A DNA stretch of 64,000 nt, from contig JBGAKG010000003.1 in the NCBI GenBank assembly GCA_044224495.1, positions 62,001 through 126,000 on the forward strand, written 5' to 3'. Shown in pieces: positions 55,733-63,819 of this stretch (position 1 is the stretch's first letter; every line of letters begins with the position of its first letter). Below the pieces are notes generated by a model. That model saw only the letters and a program-made list of their open reading frames with translations, was not told where the DNA came from and made no database searches. A program made the position numbers and the translations under genes. The stretch comes from JBGAKG01 sp044224495. Lineage in GTDB: Bacteria > Myxococcota_A > Polyangia > Polyangiales > Polyangiaceae.

Positions 55733-56203
55733 TCAAGGGATCGAATCGGTGCTCGGGACGGCGTGGCCGGCGACGGTCGGCACCTCGATGAAGCCGTGCC
55801 CCGACGCCTGATGGCAGCCGTTGCACGCCGTCGCGGTGCGCGCGAACGCAGCGTCGATCTGGGCGCGGTCGTGCGTGGCGAGCGCGCGCTCGAGCTCCGG
55901 GAGCGTCGTCTTCGTGAACGTCGTGGCGAGCCCGGCGAGCACCTCGGGGTGGCCCTCCTTTGGCAGCTCGGCGTCGCCGAGCGTCTCGAAGCTCTCCTCG
56001 ATCTCGCCGCGCTCGTACTCCGCGAGCTCGAACCGACCCGCGGTCCCCGCGCGCCCGAGGAGCTCGAAGCGCCGACCCACGTCCGCCATGACGGTGCCCC
56101 AACCGACGTGCGGCTTGGGCGCGGGCGCCGGCTCGGAGCGCGAGCAGCTCGCGGTGGCGAAGGTGACGGTGAAGGCGGCGACGGCGAGCGACGCGCGCGT
56201 CAT
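55733..56203 (-). CDS. Monoheme c-type cytochrome, class II-like
   Basis: The 156-residue lipoprotein-like protein has a signal peptide with TASC near residue 20. The mature part is mainly helical (ADVGRRFELLGRAG, EIEESFETLGDAEL, ALATHDRAQIDAAFARTATACNGCH). Its single haem site CNGCH lies near residue 126, towards the C-terminal end of the helical part, as in class II cytochromes such as c' and c556. It should carry electrons to or from the fused dehydrogenase encoded 31 bp downstream. Its ATG overlaps the stop of the vWA lipoprotein gene by four bases. Confidence 0.83.
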   Translation of the reverse strand: MTRASLAVAAFTVTFATASCSRSEPAPAPKPHVGWGTVMADVGRRFELLGRAGTAGRFELAEYERGEIEESFETLGDAELPKEGHPEVLAGLATTFTKTTLPELERALATHDRAQIDAAFARTATACNGCHQASGHGFIEVPTVAGHAVPSTDSIP

Positions 56204-57405
56204 TTCACGACGCTCGCGCACCCGAACAAGACGCGCACCGCGCCCTTCTTGTTCGCTCCGACGATCGACTGGGCGTTCGCGCACGCGGTCGGGCACAGGA
56301 TGACCTTCGTGGGCGCGGTGTCGTCGTCGAAGTACCAGCTCATCGAGCTGTCGCAGGTTCCCTTGCCGGCGGTCTTGGTGAGGTTGGTCACGACACCGTT
56401 GTCGTCGAGCGTGACGTTGACCTTCGTGGGGTCGACCTGCTGGCCGCCGCCCGGATCCGGGATCGGCATCTCGCAGGCGATCTTCGCGTTGGCGAGGACG
56501 GCCGTGGCCACGTCGTTGAAGAACGGCCCCCACGCCGAAGCGCCGTCGCAGATCTTCGCGCGCGGACCGCCGGTCTTGGTGACGAGCGTCGTGTAGGTCG
56601 ACCCGCCGGACGTCGCGAGCGAGTTGTTCGGGTACGTGCAGCGCACGCTCGGGTTCTTGGGGTCCCCCCAGCCGTAGACGCCGCCGAAGATGTACCCGTC
56701 GAACATCCCCTTCCAGACCGGATCGAGGATGCCGGGCGGCAGCGTCGTCGAGTTGAACGGGTTGGGACCGCCGCTGAACGTCTCGAACTCCTGCGCCGTG
56801 AGGCGCGCGTTGTCGTCGGTGACGACGAGGATCGTCTTCGTGGCATCGGGGCGGAGCCAGCCCTGCCACGGCTCGCCGCCGAGCGACTGGCCCTGCATGA
56901 AGCCGCTCGTCTGGCCGAGCGTGCCGAGGAACTGCTCGAACGTCTGCGTGCTGCGGAAGTCGATGCTGGAGTGGAAGAAGCGGGGACCGTTCCCGCAGTC
57001 CGTGTCGCCGGAGAGCGGCGGCGGCACGCAGATCGGGTAGCGCGTGGAGCCACCGACCTGGATCGGTGACGTCTTGCTCCGCAGCGAGAGCATGATGACG
57101 CGGTAATCGAGCGACTTGCCGGCGATGAGGGTCGCGAAGGCATTGATGCCGGCGTTCACCTCCGCGACCGCAGGCGCCATGCTCGACGAGTTGTCGATCA
57201 TCCAGATGATGTCGACGGGGAGCGGCTTCGGATCCGCGACCTGCGCCGCGGTCACGCACGCGCCATCGGGATCGAACGGTGCGTCGGCTCCGGCGTCGCC
57301 CAGTTGGAACGGAGAGTCGTCGCTCGCGTCGGGCTGGAACGGGCTCGGCGTCGACGACGATCCGCAGGCGGCGAGCGAAAGGAAGAAGAGCGCGCGTCGC
57401 AACAT
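56200..57405 (-). CDS. von Willebrand A-domain lipoprotein
   Basis: The 401-residue exported protein has a signal peptide with lipobox LAAC near residue 14 and a short Ser/Asp-rich linker. The vWA domain (about 60-370) begins VDIIWMIDNSSSM, giving the DxSxS metal-ion-dependent adhesion site at residues 70-74. Later Thr and Asp positions fit the fold (TILVVTDDNARLT near 190-203). Several Cys pairs (CVPPPLSGDTDC, CTYPNN, KICDG, CEMPIP, CDSSM) suggest disulphides. Likely role: metal-dependent binding of a partner outside the cell. Its coupling to the cytochrome and dehydrogenase genes suggests a shared surface complex. Confidence 0.88.
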   Translation of the reverse strand: MLRRALFFLSLAACGSSSTPSPFQPDASDDSPFQLGDAGADAPFDPDGACVTAAQVADPKPLPVDIIWMIDNSSSMAPAVAEVNAGINAFATLIAGKSLDYRVIMLSLRSKTSPIQVGGSTRYPICVPPPLSGDTDCGNGPRFFHSSIDFRSTQTFEQFLGTLGQTSGFMQGQSLGGEPWQGWLRPDATKTILVVTDDNARLTAQEFETFSGGPNPFNSTTLPPGILDPVWKGMFDGYIFGGVYGWGDPKNPSVRCTYPNNSLATSGGSTYTTLVTKTGGPRAKICDGASAWGPFFNDVATAVLANAKIACEMPIPDPGGGQQVDPTKVNVTLDDNGVVTNLTKTAGKGTCDSSMSWYFDDDTAPTKVILCPTACANAQSIVGANKKGAVRVLFGCASVVK

Positions 57406-57427
57406 CCGATTCAGCGTAGCAGCTGAA

Positions 57428-58438
57428 TCAGGCCGTTCGTGTGACTTCCTCGCAAAGCGCGTCGGTGAACTCGGCCGTGGTGGCCTTGCCCCCGAGGTCG
57501 CCCGTTCGGGCCCGACCCGACTGGTAGATCGTGGTCAGCGCCTTCTCGATCTTCGTGGCGGTCGTGATCTCGCCGATGTGGCGGAGCATCATGATCGCGC
57601 TCTGGATCACGGCGGTCGGGTTGGCGATCCCCTTGCCCGCGATGTCGGGCGCGCTGCCGTGGACCGCCTCGAAGACGGCCGCTTCCTTGCCGATGTTCGC
57701 GCCGGGCACGATGCCCAGGCCGCCGACGAGGCCGGCACCGAGGTCGGAGAGGATGTCGCCGTAGAGGTTCTCCGTCACGATCACGTCGAGCTTGTTCGCG
57801 TTCTTCACCATCTGCATCGCGCAAGCGTCGACGATGATCTCGGCCGGCTCGATCGCGGGGTGCTTCTGCGACACCTTGCGGAAGCAGTCGAGCAGGAGCC
57901 CGTCCGACAGCTTCATGATGTTCGCCTTGTGCACGACGGTGACGCGCTTGCGACCGGTGCGCTCGGCGTACTGGAACGCGTAGTCGCAGATGCGGGTACA
58001 GCTGCGCTCGGTGATGAGCTTGATGGACTGGGCGATGCCCGGCATGATCATCAGCTCGAGGCCGGCGTAGAGGTCCTCGGTGTTCTCGCGCACGATGACG
58101 ATGTCGGTGCCCTCGAACCGCGGCTCGACGCCGGGGAGGCTCCGGACCGGGCGGACGTTGGCGTAGAGATCGAGCGTCTGGCGGAGCGTGACGTTGACGC
58201 TCTTGAAGCCCTTGCCGATCGGCGTGCCGATCGGGCCCTTGAGCGCGACCTTGTTCTTCACGATCGAGTCGAGGACGGACTGCGGGAGCGTGGTGCCGGT
58301 CTTCTCGGCGACGGCGGCGCCCGCGTCGTGCACCTCCCACTCGATCGCGACGCCTGCCGCTTCGAGGACGCGCTGCGTGGCGGCGCACACTTCGGGTCCG
58401 ATGCCATCCCCCGGGATGAGCGTGATGGTGTGCTTCAC
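57428..58438 (-). CDS. NAD-dependent isocitrate dehydrogenase-like enzyme
   Basis: The 336-residue enzyme belongs to the isocitrate/isopropylmalate dehydrogenase family. The start is GTG 58438 at VKHTITLIPGDGIGPEV. Substrate motifs are VTLRQTLDLYANVRPVRSLPGV near 93-115 and IVIVRENTEDLYAGLE near 122-137, which favours the IDH3-like or homoisocitrate group over LeuB. Metal-binding DACAMQMVKN near 204-213 and ENLYGDILSDLGAGLVGGLG near 222-241, plus EAVHGSAPDIAGKGIANP near 258, complete it. It probably makes 2-oxoglutarate with NAD+. It may be read into the vWA gene 22 bp downstream. Confidence 0.91.
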   Translation of the reverse strand: MKHTITLIPGDGIGPEVCAATQRVLEAAGVAIEWEVHDAGAAVAEKTGTTLPQSVLDSIVKNKVALKGPIGTPIGKGFKSVNVTLRQTLDLYANVRPVRSLPGVEPRFEGTDIVIVRENTEDLYAGLELMIMPGIAQSIKLITERSCTRICDYAFQYAERTGRKRVTVVHKANIMKLSDGLLLDCFRKVSQKHPAIEPAEIIVDACAMQMVKNANKLDVIVTENLYGDILSDLGAGLVGGLGIVPGANIGKEAAVFEAVHGSAPDIAGKGIANPTAVIQSAIMMLRHIGEITTATKIEKALTTIYQSGRARTGDLGGKATTAEFTDALCEEVTRTA

Positions 58439-58470
58439 TGGACGGGCGAGTCTAGTACAAGGAAAAGCGC

Positions 58471-59337
58471 ATGCGATCGTTTCGTGCGCAAGGAAACGGG
58501 ATTTCGCTCCACGTGCTGGAGTGGACGGCTGAGCTCTCGCCTGCACGTCCGACGGTTCTTCTTCTCCACGGCTTCCAGGACGCCGGTGGGACATGGGATC
58601 GCGTGGCGCCCACGCTCGCGGCGCGCGGGCATCGCGTGCTCGCGCCGGACCTCCGCGGCTTCGGCGACAGCGACCGCGTCGCCGCCGATCCGGGCGGCGG
58701 CTACTATCACTTTCCCGACTACGTGGCGGACGTCGCACGTCTGGTCGACGGCGAAGTGCGCGGAGAGCTCTTCGTCGTCGGGCACTCGATGGGGGGAACC
58801 GTGGCGACGCTGTTCGCGGGCACCCGCCCGGAGCGCGTGGCGAAGCTCGTCCTGATCGAGGGGATCGGGCCGCCCGATCACCCGCCGGAGGTCGCGCCCG
58901 ATCGGATGAAGGCGTGGCTCGGTGATCTCGAGAAGCAGCGGGCTGCACCCGCGCGCACGCGCGCTCCGATGACGGAGGCCGACGCGCTCGCGCGGCTGGC
59001 GATGAATCACCCCAACGTGCCGCGCGACGTGCTCGCGACGCGGCTCCCGCACCTCACGCGGCCCGAGGGAGCCGGCTTGGGGTGGCGCTTCGATCCGCTG
59101 CACCGGACGACGTCGCCGATGCCGTTCTACGCGGCGACCTACCGCGCCTTCGCCGCGCGCGTCACGTGCCCGGTGCTCTACGTGAGCGGGGGAAGCCGTG
59201 GCTTCCGCCCGCCGGACGAAGCGGCGCGCCTCGCGGCGTTCCCGAACGCGACGCACGTCGACCTGCCCGACGCCGGTCACATGGTCCATTGGACGTCGCC
59301 AGAGGCTCTGGCGACGTCACTCCTGGACTTCCTCTAG
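58471..59337 (+). CDS. Alpha/beta-hydrolase
   Basis: The 288-residue cytoplasmic enzyme has the oxyanion motif LLHGFQDAGGTWDRVAP near 30-46 and DLRGFGDSD near 62. The nucleophile elbow is GHSMGG near 107 (Ser). The acid is probably Asp in or near VTCPVLYVSGG or the following loop, and the His in DAGHMVHW near 270 completes the triad. Substrate is unknown; esterase, epoxide hydrolase or meta-cleavage hydrolase are possible. It diverges from the dehydrogenase gene with a 32-bp gap. Its stop overlaps the convergent Pro-rich lipoprotein gene by four bases. Confidence 0.9.
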   Translation: MRSFRAQGNGISLHVLEWTAELSPARPTVLLLHGFQDAGGTWDRVAPTLAARGHRVLAPDLRGFGDSDRVAADPGGGYYHFPDYVADVARLVDGEVRGELFVVGHSMGGTVATLFAGTRPERVAKLVLIEGIGPPDHPPEVAPDRMKAWLGDLEKQRAAPARTRAPMTEADALARLAMNHPNVPRDVLATRLPHLTRPEGAGLGWRFDPLHRTTSPMPFYAATYRAFAARVTCPVLYVSGGSRGFRPPDEAARLAAFPNATHVDLPDAGHMVHWTSPEALATSLLDFL

Positions 59338-60020
59338 AAGCAGACCTTGAGGCCTTGGCCTTGGGGGATCGAGATGCAGTTCTGGTTGGGCTTGCAGTCC
59401 GCCTTCGAGTTGCAGAGCTGAATCCCTTGCGGCGGGTTGGGGCACGAGCTCTGGCACGTCGCCCCGCCCTGGCCCGCGCAGCACACTTGGCCCTTCGAGC
59501 AGCTCGCGCTGCCCGTGCAGGAGAGCGGAACGCCGCCGATGCAGGTGCCCTGCGGCACGCAGGAGACCGACTGCTGCTTCACGCAGCACACCTGGGTGCC
59601 CGTGTTGCACGACTGGTTGCCGCAGTTGAACGTGGGAGGCGGGCCGGCGTCGAACGGCGGGGGGCTCGCGTCGACCACGCCACCGTCGAACGGCGGCGGC
59701 GGCGGCGGACCACCGTCGAACGGCGGCGGCGGCGGCGGACCCGCGTCGAACGGCGGCGGCGGCGGCGGACCCGCGTCGAACGGCGGCGGCGGCGGCGGCG
59801 GGTCGGCGTCGAAGTCCGGCGGCGGCGGGAACGCATCGAAGTCCGGCGGCGGCGGGAACGCGTCCGTCGTCGGAGGAGGCTGCGAATCCGGGAACGGCAA
59901 GATCGGATCGGTCGAGACGTCCGGGCTCGCGTCGAGATCCTCGTCACCGAGGGTTCGACCGCCGCACGCGGCGAGGAGGAGTGCACAAGCGCCCAAGGAC
60001 AAGAGGTGCGTCGTACGCAT
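59334..60020 (-). CDS. Pro-rich repeat lipoprotein with Cys-rich tail
   Basis: The 228-residue protein has a signal peptide with lipobox LAAC near residue 19. Residues about 45-130 are a low-complexity rod of PPPPPFDAG/PPPPPFDGG and PPPPDFDA units. The C-terminal part (about 135-228) has 14 Cys in short pairs (NQSCNTGTQVCC, SCVPQGTC, SCSKGQVCC, CQSSC, CNSKADCKPNQNC), a dense disulphide domain. The rod probably lifts the Cys-rich head off the membrane. Function is unknown. Confidence 0.8.
   Translation of the reverse strand: MRTTHLLSLGACALLLAACGGRTLGDEDLDASPDVSTDPILPFPDSQPPPTTDAFPPPPDFDAFPPPPDFDADPPPPPPPFDAGPPPPPPFDAGPPPPPPFDGGPPPPPPFDGGVVDASPPPFDAGPPPTFNCGNQSCNTGTQVCCVKQQSVSCVPQGTCIGGVPLSCTGSASCSKGQVCCAGQGGATCQSSCPNPPQGIQLCNSKADCKPNQNCISIPQGQGLKVCF
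59683..59847. repeat. 30-bp and 27-bp GGC-rich tandem repeats
   Basis: About four units of a 30-bp repeat (CGTCGAACGGCGGCGGCGGC plus CGGAC-CC) and two of a 27-bp unit (TCGAAGTCCGGCGGCGGCGG plus GAACGCA) encode the Pro-rich rod of the overlapping lipoprotein gene. All units are multiples of three. Confidence 0.8.
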
Positions 60021-60076
60021 GTTCGGCGAAGCCTAGCGCAACGGTCGGGACTCGCCAACGAACCGGCCGCTCGAGC

Positions 60077-61369
60077 TCAGCCGCCCCCGCCCTTCCAGCC
60101 TTTCACGACCTCGGCGAGGCGCTTGTCCTCGCCTTCGTCGAGCAACCCGACCGCCACCACGTTGAGGCGATTCGGCTCGGCGATGCGCTTGGCGACGCGG
60201 ATCACGTCCTCACGCGTGATGGCGACGGTGTGGGCGAGCCGATCGTCGAGCGTCTCGAAGCGATCGAAGAGGAACCCGCCCGCATAGAAGCCCGCGAGCT
60301 CCTCGGCCGAGTCACGGAGCGACGAGAGCTCCCAGCGGTGCCGGAGGCGCACCTTCTCGAGCTCCTCCTCCGTCGGGCCGCTCTTTGCGAGCTCCTCGAT
60401 CAGCGAGAGGATCTCGCGCGTCACCTTGGCGGTGCGCTGGTGTTGGGTCCCCGCCGCGAAGTCGATCACGCCGTCGTCCTCGTAGCCGTCGTAAGCGGCG
60501 CTCACGTCGTAGCAGAGGCCCTGCGCGTCGCAGATGCGGTGGTAGAGGCGCGTGGACATCCCGTCGTCGACGAGGCGCATGAACACGTCGAGCGCCGGTC
60601 GATCCGGATCGGTCTCGGCGATGCCGCGCAGGCAGACGCGCAGCTCGGTCTGGCTCGACACGTTCTCCACGATCCGCAGGCGCGGCTTCTTCTGTCCGAA
60701 CGAGGGAGGAGTCGCCGGCAGGCGCTCGCCCGGCGCGATCCGCCCGAAGCTCTCCTCGAGCCGATCGAGCGCGCGCGGTCCTGCGACCTCCGGGTCGGGG
60801 CCGTCGAGCGCGCCGCTCGCGACGACGACCACGCCCGCGCCACGGTAGTGGCGATCGTGGTGCGTACGGAGCGCGGCCTGATCGAACGAGCGGACGCGCG
60901 CTTCGTCGCCGGTGATCGTGTAACCGAGCGGGTGATCCGGGTAGATGAGCTCGCGGGAGAGGTTGTCGGCGTCGACTTGGCGGCCCTCGTCGTCGAGATC
61001 CTCGAGGATCTCCTCGCAGACGATGCCCTGCTCGATCGCGACGTCGTGGAACTCGGGCTCGGAGAGCACCTCCGCGAAGAGCGGGAGCGCTCGCGCGAGG
61101 TTCTCCGGCGGCAGCGAGACCGAGAAGACGCCGTAGTCGACCTGCGTCGCCGCGTAGAGCGACCCGCCGAGGCGCTCGAACGCGTAGTTCACGTCGTGCG
61201 CGCTCCGGAGCCGCGACGTGCCGCGGTAGATCATGTGCTCGAGGAAGTGACTCAGCCCGTTCGTCGCGTGGTCCTCGAAGCGAGAACCGACGCGGACGTA
61301 GGCGGCGACGTGCGCGCGATGAAGATGAGGTTGCGGGACCGCGACCAGCCGGACGCCCGAAGCGAGCAC
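60077..61369 (-). CDS. M16-family zinc peptidase
   Basis: The 430-residue product (from GTG 61369) is a pitrilysin-type peptidase. The zinc site is HFLEH near 41-45 with the third ligand Glu in the following CEEILEDLDDE region. The N-terminal and C-terminal M16 halves are both present (R-Y pair of the C-terminal half near CYDVSAAYDGY). No signal peptide is visible. The start is uncertain: no ATG, GTG or TTG lies in frame between 61369 and the stop of the upstream gene, but the sequence FAVPFATRVLASGVRL looks coding, and a CTG at 61402-61400 overlaps the upstream TGA by three bases (CTGA), mirroring the ATGA pairs elsewhere. Usual M16 proteins have residues before this point. Confidence 0.87.
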   Translation of the reverse strand: MLASGVRLVAVPQPHLHRAHVAAYVRVGSRFEDHATNGLSHFLEHMIYRGTSRLRSAHDVNYAFERLGGSLYAATQVDYGVFSVSLPPENLARALPLFAEVLSEPEFHDVAIEQGIVCEEILEDLDDEGRQVDADNLSRELIYPDHPLGYTITGDEARVRSFDQAALRTHHDRHYRGAGVVVVASGALDGPDPEVAGPRALDRLEESFGRIAPGERLPATPPSFGQKKPRLRIVENVSSQTELRVCLRGIAETDPDRPALDVFMRLVDDGMSTRLYHRICDAQGLCYDVSAAYDGYEDDGVIDFAAGTQHQRTAKVTREILSLIEELAKSGPTEEELEKVRLRHRWELSSLRDSAEELAGFYAGGFLFDRFETLDDRLAHTVAITREDVIRVAKRIAEPNRLNVVAVGLLDEGEDKRLAEVVKGWKGGGG

Positions 61370-61398
61370 CCGCGTCGCGAAGGGAACCGCGAAGCCGC

Positions 61399-63243
61399 TC
61401 AGGGCTCCTCGTCCTCGACGATGCCGCCGTCGGTCTTGTACTGCGACATGTAATTGTCGTCGCGCGTGATGTCGGCCTTGGACGCGTCCTTCAGGCGCTT
61501 CATGTAGATCGCGAGCGCGGCGGCCTGGCGGGCGCCGAGCAAGGTCTGCATGTAGACGTCGCGCTCCTTGTCGAACTCCTCGCGCGTCGCCGTCTTGTGC
61601 TCCTTGAGCTGCACGACGAAGAAGGGACCGTCCGTCTTGATCGCGTCCGGATACACGTCCCCATCCTTCGACTTCGCCGAGAACGTGAAGTCGAGGAGCT
61701 TGCCGAGGTCGCCCGAGCTCACGCCGCGGAGCGGGTCGCCACCGCTGCGGTTGAACGAGCCGCTCGTGGAGACGACCGGGCGATCCGGATCGGCCGCGGG
61801 GTCGAGCTCCTTCTTCGGTGCGGGGGGCTTCGGGGCCGCGCCGGCGTCGGACGCGGGCGCCGCACCTGCGTCGGACGCGGCGGCGCCGCCGTCCACGACG
61901 GGAGCGGTGCGAACGAGGGTGGTGTCCGCGACCACACCGAGGAGCGGCAACGGCTTCACGCTGGCGAGCACTTCCTTCACGACGTCGTCGACGGTCTTGC
62001 CGCCCTTGATGCCGGCGAGGATCTTCGTGGCGAGATCGCGGGCGGCGGCGTCGACGCGGGAGCGCAGGAAGAGCTCGCGCTTGATGTCCGCCTCGAGCCG
62101 CGCCGGGTCGTCCTTCATGATGATGTGGTAGCCGAACTGCGTCTCGACGAGCTGAGGGGTGATCTCCCCCGGCTTGAGCGCGTCGGCCGCCTTCTTGAAC
62201 GGAACGACGAACGCATCGGTCTTGTCGCCGACATCGCCGCCGTCGTTCTTGCTGCCGTCCTCGGACACGTCCTTCGCGACGCCGTAGAAGCGCTCGCCGC
62301 GGCGGATGCGCACCATCGCAGCGGTGAGCTTCTCGATCGCCTTCTCGTGCTCCTCGGCGCTCGCAGTCGGGGCGACCTTGATCAGGATGTGCCGGATGTG
62401 GCCTTCCTTGATCGCGCCCGGCTCGGTCTTGCGACCGTTGACCGCGTCGGTGATGGCCTTCGAGTTGACCTCTTCCTTGGCCCACGCGTCGACCTCGGCG
62501 TCCGTCGGGGTGGCGACGAGCCAGCGGAGGACGAACGGACGCTCGACGGCGACGTAGCTGAGCGTCGCGTTGCTCTTCTCCTCGACGTAGGCCTCGAGGG
62601 CTTCCGCCTCGCTCACGCGCACCGGCGCCTTGATGAGATCGCGCATCTTGGCGGCGAGGAGCTCGCGCTCCTGCTGCTCGCGGAACTCGGCGGGGGAACG
62701 ATCGATGAGGTTCTTGAGCTGGCGCTGGTAGGCCTTCTGATCGACGAACTCGTGCGTCTTCGGGTCGTGGAAGAACGCGGCGGGGCGGTTCTTCTGGAAG
62801 TCCCACACCATGCCGTCGACGATGCCCATGCGCTGCGCGCGCTCGAAGTCGTCGGCGGGGAGGCTCAGGCGGATCGTCCCGGCGACGAGCTCGTCGTCGA
62901 CCTCGTTGTCGCTCACGGTCAGGCCGATGCGCTCGGCCTCGCTGACGAGGAGCTCGCGCTCGATGAGCCCGTCGAGCACCAGCTGCGGCAGCCCGAGCGC
63001 TTTTGCACGACCGAAGTCGCGCGCGCCCGAGTTGTCGCGGGGGATGACGAGGAGGAACGCCGACTTGTGGTCCTTCGGCTCGATGCAGGTTCCCCGCACG
63101 CGGGCAGCGCAGACCTGGCTGATCGACGCGCCCTTCTTGCCGGCGGCAGGGTTGAACTGGATCACGAACACGAGCACCGTGGCGACGATGACGGCGCCCA
63201 TGACGATGCTGGAAAGACCACGGTTTCGAAGCAGGTCGATCAT
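61399..63243 (-). CDS. PpiD/SurA-like membrane-anchored peptidyl-prolyl isomerase
   Basis: The 614-residue protein has one N-terminal membrane helix (about 13-31, SSIVMGAVIVATVLVFVI). A SurA-N-type helical region follows (about 65-225: LVLDGLIERELLVSEAERIGLTVSDNEVDDEL, QKAYQRQLKNLI). The parvulin domain (about 278-385) has GHIRHILIKVAP, FYGVAKDVSEDGSKNDGGDVG and TQFGYHIIMKDD. Residues 480-520 are a low-complexity Ala/Asp/Pro linker, and a second incomplete parvulin-like segment follows. It should help fold exported proteins at the inner membrane. It is read into the M16 peptidase gene with an overlap. Confidence 0.89.
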   Translation of the reverse strand: MIDLLRNRGLSSIVMGAVIVATVLVFVIQFNPAAGKKGASISQVCAARVRGTCIEPKDHKSAFLLVIPRDNSGARDFGRAKALGLPQLVLDGLIERELLVSEAERIGLTVSDNEVDDELVAGTIRLSLPADDFERAQRMGIVDGMVWDFQKNRPAAFFHDPKTHEFVDQKAYQRQLKNLIDRSPAEFREQQERELLAAKMRDLIKAPVRVSEAEALEAYVEEKSNATLSYVAVERPFVLRWLVATPTDAEVDAWAKEEVNSKAITDAVNGRKTEPGAIKEGHIRHILIKVAPTASAEEHEKAIEKLTAAMVRIRRGERFYGVAKDVSEDGSKNDGGDVGDKTDAFVVPFKKAADALKPGEITPQLVETQFGYHIIMKDDPARLEADIKRELFLRSRVDAAARDLATKILAGIKGGKTVDDVVKEVLASVKPLPLLGVVADTTLVRTAPVVDGGAAASDAGAAPASDAGAAPKPPAPKKELDPAADPDRPVVSTSGSFNRSGGDPLRGVSSGDLGKLLDFTFSAKSKDGDVYPDAIKTDGPFFVVQLKEHKTATREEFDKERDVYMQTLLGARQAAALAIYMKRLKDASKADITRDDNYMSQYKTDGGIVEDEEP

Positions 63244-63300
63244 CGCGGGCCAAGGCTCGTAACACGCCTCGGGCGGCCCCGCATCAATCTTTCCGAGCGG

Positions 63301-63735
63301 CTACCGCCCGCGGTGGGCGGTCTTGGCGGCGGCGACGGCGAGGCGCAGGGGCTCGACGACGGAAGCGAAGCCGTCCGTCGGGTGGTGGAAGGCGACCTCG
63401 ACGAGGGTATCGAGCGTGCGGGACGGGTCGGCCGGATCCGTCAGCGGCGACGTGCGGACCCCCTGCTCGCCGAAGCCGGCGGCGCGGAGACCCTCCGCCA
63501 GAGCGCGGATGTGATCCGCGATCGCGCCGTCGCTCTCGCCCGGGTATTCACCGCGGCGGGCGGCCAGGTGGACGCGGATCTCGAGCGATTCCCCGCCGGC
63601 CGCGCGAACGCGCACCCCCGAGTCCATGATGAGGTTGTCGCGGACGCGCTCGGCCAGGACGACCTCGTCACCGAGGGTTCGGTAGACCTCGAAGCCCGCT
63701 CCGACCAGGGCCTTCTTGAGCTCTTGGGGTGTCAC
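63301..63735 (-). CDS. Small cytosolic protein, unknown function
   Basis: The 144-residue protein starts at GTG 63735, chosen because AGGAGG lies seven bases upstream (63748-63743). It has no signal peptide or membrane helix and is a mixed alpha/beta sequence: TPQELKKALVGAGFEVYRT, LEIRVHLAARRGEYPGESDGAIADHIRALAEGLRAAGF, TLDTLVEVAFHHPTDGF. I do not recognise the family. It diverges from the PilZ gene at 63820. Longer starts would add Arg-rich sequence read through the divergent gene and are rejected. Confidence 0.78.
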   Translation of the reverse strand: MTPQELKKALVGAGFEVYRTLGDEVVLAERVRDNLIMDSGVRVRAAGGESLEIRVHLAARRGEYPGESDGAIADHIRALAEGLRAAGFGEQGVRTSPLTDPADPSRTLDTLVEVAFHHPTDGFASVVEPLRLAVAAAKTAHRGR

Positions 63736-63819
63736 GGGGACGCCTCCTAGTACCTCAACGCCAAGGAGGCAGGCGAGAAAAACCGCGTGAACTAGAACTG
63801 AAGCGAAAGAGCCGCTAGG

